A stretch of DNA of 64,000 nucleotides, taken from Sesamum alatum (Eukaryota > Streptophyta > Magnoliopsida > Lamiales > Pedaliaceae). The number at the start of each line of letters is the position of its first letter. Within the stretch, counting starts at the first letter, position 1. This document shows, piece after piece, positions 57,453 to 64,000 of this stretch. The stretch spans positions 36,974,466-37,038,465 of the forward strand of contig JACGWO010000003.1 of the NCBI GenBank assembly GCA_034509735.1, in the 5' to 3' direction. The notes beneath the pieces were generated by a model. That model made no database searches, had not been told where the DNA came from, and saw only the letters and a list, made by a program, of their open reading frames with translations. A program made the position numbers and the translations under genes.

Positions 57453-60400
57453 ATGGTGGTGAAGATAATGAGGTGGAGGCCATGGCCGCCCCTGATTTCA
57501 AGAAAGTATGAGGTGAAGCTGAGTGTTCATAGGCTTGAGGGTGGTGGTGAGTGGGTGCATGAGGGTACGGAGAAGGATAACGGTGGCGGCGCTGCGGTGG
57601 AGATCAGGTGGAAGGGTCCCAAGATTTCGCTGGGCAAATTCAGGAGGACTGTGAAAAGGAACTGTACTAGGGAGGAGGTTGTGAAGAGGGTTGATGGGCA
57701 GAACGGCGCCGTTTTGGTGGAGTGGGATGAGGAATTTCAGAGTGTTTGCAGCCTTTCTGGGTACAAGGACAATGTGTTTCATCCTTGGGAGATTAACTTC
57801 ACTGTTTTGCATGTGAGTTTTTCTTCCACTTTGTTCTTGCCCCTGCCCTCCTGAGATCTTACGCTCGTGAATGTGTGTTCTTGAATTAACTTTTTGAATC
57901 TTCTTTTTGGTAGTTTTGTTTCTGTTGATTTCGCAGCCTTTAATTTTTTAGTTCTTTTTCTGGGTTTCGATTTTTTGCCCTTTTCTTAGGGTTTGATGTG
58001 AAAAATGGGTGTGGAATTGGATCCCCACCTCATCCTCTTGGAAAACACACATGGGGAAAATTGAGAAAAATAAAAAAAGAAAACAAAAGAATCTGGTATG
58101 AGGTTAATTGCTGTAATATGTTGACAATTTCTTGTTTAGGTTTTGCGAATTGAATTTTCTTTACTGGTTTTATTTGCAGTAAAATTAATGTTTTGCTGCA
58201 CCTGCCTTCATTTGTTGTCTGCCCTCTCCATTTGGAATATGAAAAGGCGTCTACTTTTAGGGATTGATGTTCTTTTTTGGGTGTATTTAGTGTTTTGTTT
58301 GATGTCAAACTCATGTGGTTCTACTTGCAGTTTTTCTCCTTTAATCTTGAGATTTATGACTGACAAAGAGGAGAAATACCAGTCCGGATGCTGATTACCC
58401 TCAATTGAATTTCTACGTGATGATGTTGTTCCGATTTGAAATTATGTTTATTCTTTATCTCTGTTTTGCTTTACGGGGTTAAACATGCTTGGTTCTAGAA
58501 ACTGCAGTGGTTGGATCACCATTATGGCTTCCTCTTTGGAATCTTATTACGAGACGTGATGATTAGTTCTTGTTATATTTCTGAAGATTGAAGAGTATAG
58601 ATTTCTGGTTTATCGGAAGTTGCTAGTGATTCCGTCGATACTCCTATTTCATGGATCATAGGGACTGATAATATTTTGTTGCATACATATATCAGATGCT
58701 TGTTTCCTTATTTGGTAGTCCCCGAATAATTGTTGACCGTTATCTGATATGTTTAAAAGTCTGAGTTTGGTAGTTTAGGGAAAAACTTAGGATCTAACAC
58801 CTGAAAAAGCTGAGGGTAAGGCGTTCAAGATATTGGGTACTTCTATCCAATTCAGGTAAAATTTAATGATGAAACTTGCCGTTTCCGTGGTAATTAATGT
58901 CCCTTCAGATCATACATGTAGCATCTGGCCTATCTGGTGGATGCCACTTGCATGACACGTTAGAAGTCAATGATTGTTATCTGAATTTAGATTACTGTTA
59001 ATGCATGCGATTGAGTTATCGGCCCAGGTACTGCCTTTTTCTGCACGTAAAGTCTGCAGAGCTCTGTCCTTTTAGAAGCTGATTATATTTCGGTATTGTG
59101 ATTTTGTAGACGTGGAGGTTTTTCTTGAAACCTTTTGATTTAGTTTTGCTGATTATCAGCAATGGAGAACTTTTATTCTTTCAAGATCTTATTCTATGTA
59201 AAAGAATTAAATCCATTTTTGTTTTACATCAGGGGATGAATCAAGGGGCAAAGAACAAGATATTCGTTGTTGGTTCAGCATCCTTGAATCTTGCTGAATA
59301 CGCTTCCAAGGCTGAGGAGCAAGTCACGGAAGTCAAGATCCCACTAACAGTTTCCAGCATGGCAGTTGAGCGTCATCCTGTTCTTTGTGTAAGTAACTCG
59401 GGTTAAACAAAATATCAAAAGCCTATAGCTTGTAGTGTTTTTCTTGGTTATTCTGTTTACTGCCAACAATGGCAATGGTTAAAATCGTCATCTACATTGC
59501 AGATATCTCTCAGCTTGCTGGAACTTAGAGCTGCACAAGAAACAACAGAGGCTGTCCAAAGTCCACCGATGCCTCTTCCATCTCCTTCAGCATCTGGGGA
59601 GAGTTGTTCTACAGAGAAAGAAGAGGTTTCTGCTCTTAAAGCTAGTCTCAGGAAGGTAAAAATATTTACTGAGTATGTCTCAACCCGAAAAGCCAAAAAA
59701 GCCTGCCGTGAGGAGGAGGGTAGCGAGGGCAGGTGCTCTGCCAAGAGTGAGGACGGTGAATATGGCTACCCCTATGATTCTGACTCACTTGAGGATTTTG
59801 AGGAAGGAGAATCCGATGAAGGCAAGGAGGTTTCTGCAGTTAGGAAGTCGTTTAGCTATGGGACCTTGGCGTTCGCCAATTATGCTGGTGTGTCGTGTTA
59901 TTCGAGTGCCAAAATCAATAATGAGGATGAGGCTTTGATTTACTATAGCAACCGCCGTAGATCGGATGTTGGCTGTATTCATGTGGAGGATCTGGGTTCT
60001 ACTGTTCCTGAGCAGTCGTCAACCCAGAGTTCTAAACGTAGTATTTTACCTTGGAGGAAGAGGAAGCTCAATTTTAGATCTCCAAAAGCTAAAGGGGAGC
60101 CATTACTTAAAAAGGCTTATGCAGAAGAAGGAGGAGATGATATAGACTTTGACCGCAGGCAACTCAGTTCTGATGAATCTGTTTCTTTTGGGGTAAGAAA
60201 TCTTATGCTTTCATTAGAGTTCTCGTTTAGTTGTTTATCATTACAAAAACATCTCTTAGTGAGCCTAATTTCATTCTTGATATTAGATGATTGAAAAGTC
60301 TTCTTGTAGCCTTTTTTGCTTCTTCCAGTTTAATAATAATTGGGGATTCTGATATTTCAAAATGTTATGATGACATGATTGTATGCCAATTTAACGGAAA

Positions 60401-61721
60401 AAAGTTATAGCTTCTTACCTTTGATCCCTAGTATTTCTTGGTAGTCTTTAAAGTGAAACCATTAATATTCAATAGTTTTATGGTATGCAATATTATAGAC
60501 ACTGAGAAAGTGCAAATTTTTGTGATTTTTTCGCATCTATCAAATATTCTCCCGACTTTCAAGAGGAGTAACGGCTATATATTCATTTCTCAGTGGCAGA
60601 AAACGGATGAAGACTCGAACCCGAATCATCCATCTGTTTCTGAATTTGGTGATGATAGCTTTGCTGTTGGCACCTGGGAGCAGAAAGAGATAACAAGCCG
60701 AGATGGACATATGAAGATCCAAACGCAGGTCTTTTTTGCTTCCATCGATCAGCGAAGTGAGCGGGCTGCAGGAGAAAGTGCTTGTACAGCCCTTGTTGCT
60801 GTTATTGCTGATTGGCTGCAGAACAACGATAACCTTATGCCCATCAAGTCACAGTTTGATAGTTTGATCAGAGATGGCTCCTTGGAATGGAGAAACCTCT
60901 GTGAGAATGAAACTTACAGGGAGCGATTTCCTGACAAGCACTTTGATCTGGAGACAGTCCTCCAAGCCAAAATTCGTGATCTTTGTGTAGTTCCTGAGAA
61001 ATCATTTATCGGGTTTTTCCATCCAGATGGGATGGAAGAGGGGAATTTTGAATTTTTGCAAGGTGCTATGTCCTTCGACAATATTTGGGATGAGATAACG
61101 TGTTCAGAGATCTCTAGCAATGGCACACCCCCGATTTTCATTGTCAGTTGGAATGACCACTTTTTTATCCTCAAGGTTGAAACAGATGCTTACTACATTA
61201 TAGACACATTAGGGGAGCGACTGCACGAGGGATGCAATCAGGCTTACATACTGAAATTCGACAAAAACACAACCATCCGTAAACTGCCAGGCGATGGTCA
61301 ATCATCCGAAGAAAAACCAGTTGTTGAGCAGGCTGCTGCTGCTGCAGCAGTCGAATCCCAGAATTCGAGTCCCCAGCCAATCAACTCGTCTCACAACTCA
61401 AAAGAAGGTACTTTGGTGAGAAGAGGATCTGAGGAACCAATGAAGAACAAACAGGAAGAAGAGGTTGTTTGTCAAGGTAAAGAGTCGTGCAAAGAGTACA
61501 TAAAGAGTTTCTTGGCCGCAATTCCAATCAGAGAACTGCAGGCAGATATGAAGAAAGGTTTGACCATGTCGACTCCTCTTCATCACCGACTACAGATAGA
61601 GTTTCACTTCACCCAACCGCAACAACCAGAATCCTCATCTCCTGCAACAGAATTAGCAACATGCACACCAGAAGTACTTGACATCACAATGCCCGAGGTT
61701 GTCTGCCTGAAGACCGCATAG
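57453..61721 (+). CDS. NT-type C2 domain protein (EEIG1/EHBP1-like N-terminus), 777 residues
   Basis: Four coding exons, all introns in phase 0 with GT-AG ends: 57,453-57,812, 59,233-59,388, 59,503-60,192 and 60,594-61,721 (TAG). Donors are GTGAGT, GTAAGT and GTAAGA. The start MVVKIMRWRPWPPL is typical of this plant family. The N-terminal C2 domain covers roughly residues 10-185 (KYEVKLSVHRLEGG, VEIRWKGPK, WEINFTVL, then FVVGSASLNLAEYA). A variable middle holds an acidic run (DSDSLEDFEEGESDEGKE) and FSYGTLAFANYAG. The C-terminal part (about 448-645) is well structured: SACTALVAVIADWLQ, IVSWNDHFFILKVE, YYIIDTLGERL. NT-type C2 domains are thought to bind membranes or link organelles to cytoskeleton; the role of this plant family is not established. 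The frame upstream of 60,594 in exon 4's phase is intron. Confidence 0.88.
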
Positions 61722-63073
61722 AAACTGGTAACTGTAAATTCAAGTAGTGTGATTACTGCTAACTTTACTTTAGAAATGTAGTTTTCGGGTGAGTGGGGCC
61801 GCAAAAGGGCATCCATTTTCATCTTCTTGAGTTCTTCGTTGCAGAGTTTGTTGTTCTACCTTTTTGTGCGTCAACGATTCAGAAACGTAACCGTCTTTAC
61901 TCTAGGTGTCCGTTGGCGCACATTTTGATTTTCTTTTAGACTTTTGAAAGGATAGTTTGTGAATCACTATGTATGACAGACCTCTACAACAGAGCTTTGT
62001 GCTACTTAACCTTCTCTAATGTGGTGCAATACATAGTAGCAAAATATTCTGCAGCTATTTTGACAGTTCACCTTCAATTTTGTAAGCATTGAATTTCACA
62101 TTTGAAGGGCATAATGGCCTATGAATGTATGTTGGTTAGGTTCTTGATGCACTCACCCTTTGTGGGCTGGAAAGGTTGGTGCCCCCTTCTCACTTTTCAA
62201 TTAGGTAAGTGGGAAGATTTTTTGGTGCATTTTCTCAAGAACAAATTTTAGGCTAGATTTGCCTTTAGACCCCCTTTTGCAATCACCAAATTTTGATGAT
62301 GCATGATTAGAATATGTGGGTGGCTCTGTTAGTATTTCTTATATCTAATACGTATGAGGGTAAAGGTAAATTACAACGGGTTCACTTGATATTTGATATA
62401 ATTACAAATATTTCATCGTTGTTTGAAAATTACAAATATCCACTTGACATTAATGGCCGTCTAAAAAATACCTCATGTTACAATGCATTGGCGGTATTTA
62501 TTAGACGGTTGTTAGTTTCATAGAGCTTAATTTAGCCTTTGGATATACAGGAATATGCATATACATAGATGACCACATCTTTTTCCTTCTACAGTTCAAC
62601 TTTCCAACTCAATACTTTTAGAACAAAAAAGAAAGTGATTGGGGCCCTTATAGTCCATATTCAAAAGAATTTTTCATTTATTCACTGTCTATGGCCCTTC
62701 ATGCTCCCACTCCCTATCTGCTCCATTTGAATCTACAATTTAAATAAAGTGAGGAACAAGGTAACTTGAAAACACACACACACACACGCGTTGTGTGTGT
62801 GAGTATCTCTAGGGAGCCTGAATTTTTCTTCATCTTACATGATCTTACAATGATAAAAGTTTAACAGAAAAGTTGGGAAAATCTGATTCTTGAAAATGGA
62901 AATCAGGCTGGGAGGGAACTAGTTAAAGCAAGTAGTCATGATTAGAGCAGATGGACCTGGATTTTAGTCATTTAAGGATAACTAAACCTGGAGAGCTAGC
63001 TAGCACAGAGACAACATAAGCCAATTTACAAGATTGCAAGAAAGCAAAAAAGCTGGAAAAATTCATTCTAATT
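61722..63073. other. 3' region between the two convergent genes
   Basis: Holds the 3' untranslated parts of both convergent genes. An (AC)n/(GT)n pair lies at about 62,772-62,803 (ACACACACACACGCG then TTGTGTGTGTG), which can form a hairpin. A small foldback fragment is at 62,365-62,515. No additional gene seen. Confidence 0.5.
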
Positions 63074-64000
63074 CTAGCTACAAACTGAGCACTTAATCAG
63101 TCCATTTTCATTGCAATCAGGGCATCTTATTGATATCCCTCCTCTGTTTTCCCCCTCAGCCATCACTTTCCGGCTACCGTTGCAGCGGAAACACAGAACA
63201 AACCTCATTCCTGCACATCCTCTGCAAGGACAAGTCGATGGACTTAAGGGTATCCCTTGTAAGAGATCTTGTAGCATCCCGTTTTCGTGCAATCCCACAA
63301 CTTCATCGGCCCCTCCGATGTATCTGCCCTTTATGAACAGCCTCGGAGGGACTACTCTGCCGCCTAGGATTCTCCAAAGCTCGTCTCTGTACTCCAAGTG
63401 CATGGAAACATCTCTCTCTGAGTACACCACCCGAAAACTTTCCAGCAGAAACCGGATTGTGTTACAGTCCTCGAACGTTTTCCTGATTCCCCTTAGGCTC
63501 GTGATGTACAGTACGATCGAGTCTTTTCCTCCTGGAGGACATGTGTCTTCAATATCAGATACCAATAGGAGCTTATCTTTACACTCTACTCTATCGCAGT
63601 TTATGTGATTTTCCATCGGCCTCAGCTTGAGGCAAGGTGGTGGAATGGTGTCAGAAGCGCTCTCCATTTCTACTATCGATGATGCACGACAAACTGATGA
63701 GGCGATCTCCAACGAAAGATCAGAAACAGCACCAATTTCATCAGTCTTCGACTCACAAACATGTAAGCACTCCTCATTCAATCTTATGGAGGGTACAAGC
63801 TTTTCTTCACTGTCTGCATTGTGCACCAAAGCCAACTTCTCTTCTTTGACATCCAATGTAGTTTCACCTTGGTTCTTACGTTGTTTGCTGATATCCGAGG
63901 TTTGAAAGGCTTGAGATGGGGTGTTTGTCTGAAAAAGTAAGCCTGACCTCCAAGTGGGAGTGGGAATGGATTCTTTCAGCTTCCTAAGGATTCTTCCTTT
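63074..64000 (-). CDS. Glutaredoxin-domain protein with C-terminal CxxC tail, partial at the window edge
   Basis: The frame runs from the window edge (no ATG reached) to the stop at 63,074: 308 residues visible. A long variable N-terminus (GRILRKLKESIPTPTWRSG near the edge) precedes a glutaredoxin domain: SIVLYITSLRGIRKTFEDC, FRVVYSERDVSMH, VVPPRLFIKGRYIGGADEV, LHENGMLQDLL. The tail has four CxxC-type pairs (CPCRGC, CFRC, CPDC, CSVC), zinc-finger-like. This architecture is that of the plant glutaredoxin family with N-terminal extension, usually about 390-430 residues, so roughly a quarter is outside the window. The usual CPYC/CxxS active site is replaced by SLRGI, as in this subfamily, so redox catalysis is doubtful. 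A TTG near 63,856 is not the start. Confidence 0.88.
   Translation of the reverse strand, partial: KGRILRKLKESIPTPTWRSGLLFQTNTPSQAFQTSDISKQRKNQGETTLDVKEEKLALVHNADSEEKLVPSIRLNEECLHVCESKTDEIGAVSDLSLEIASSVCRASSIVEMESASDTIPPPCLKLRPMENHINCDRVECKDKLLLVSDIEDTCPPGGKDSIVLYITSLRGIRKTFEDCNTIRFLLESFRVVYSERDVSMHLEYRDELWRILGGRVVPPRLFIKGRYIGGADEVVGLHENGMLQDLLQGIPLSPSTCPCRGCAGMRFVLCFRCNGSRKVMAEGENRGGISIRCPDCNENGLIKCSVCS

Noticed and set aside
60438..60593. N-terminal extension of the exon 4 frame
   Set aside because: A good acceptor (TTTCTCAG at 60,586-60,593) and phase-0 join to exon 3 show that this part is intron.
63111..63608. Plus-strand frames over the glutaredoxin gene
   Set aside because: Shadow of the minus-strand gene, which has clear domain content.

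Overview
The window is nuclear DNA from a flowering plant. It is AT-rich, the genes have GT-AG introns, mobile elements of plant type are dense, and one block of mitochondrial-type sequence is inserted. The repeat types and the two ordinary genes fit a eudicot, perhaps an asterid, but the species cannot be fixed from the sequence alone.

Positions 1-44,760 hold the most striking content: a same-strand cluster of ten paralogous copies of a very small gene, here called SP1 to SP10. Each unit has an upstream arm, a promoter with a TATA box (TATAAATA or a close variant) and usually a CCTACGTGG box, a leader of about 110-145 bases from TATA box to ATG, a short intronless ORF and a conserved 3' region. 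The ORF encodes a strongly basic peptide of 34-48 residues with the core TPVRG-(A/G)-(V/I)-KRR-(M/I)-(F/L)-S-(S/A)-LF-x-x-x-KNA. Seven copies keep an open frame (SP3, SP5, SP6, SP7, SP8, SP9, SP10) and three are broken (SP1, SP2, SP4). I do not recognise the family. No signal peptide is visible, and the central part would form a cationic amphipathic helix.

The cluster is heavily interrupted by non-autonomous elements. Because the SP units are paralogous, the empty site can often be read in a sister copy, which gives exact element borders and 8- to 10-base target duplications. Elements include short Mutator-like foldbacks, two longer foldbacks with GC-rich cores (one with a perfect 10-base duplication), hAT-like elements with 8-base duplications, and a nested 1.9 kb foldback. 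A mitochondrial-type insert near 19.7-21.5 kb carries an old fragment of a mitovirus-like RNA polymerase on the minus strand.

Positions 44,760-56,900 are AT-rich, with foldbacks and simple repeats and no gene I can support.

Positions 56,900-64,000 hold ordinary gene space. A four-exon plus-strand gene (57,453-61,721) encodes a 777-residue protein with an N-terminal NT-type C2 domain (EEIG1/EHBP1-like) and a conserved C-terminal region. A minus-strand gene (63,074 to beyond 64,000) encodes a plant glutaredoxin-domain protein with a C-terminal CxxC zinc-finger-like tail. Nothing in the sequence links these two genes functionally to the SP cluster.
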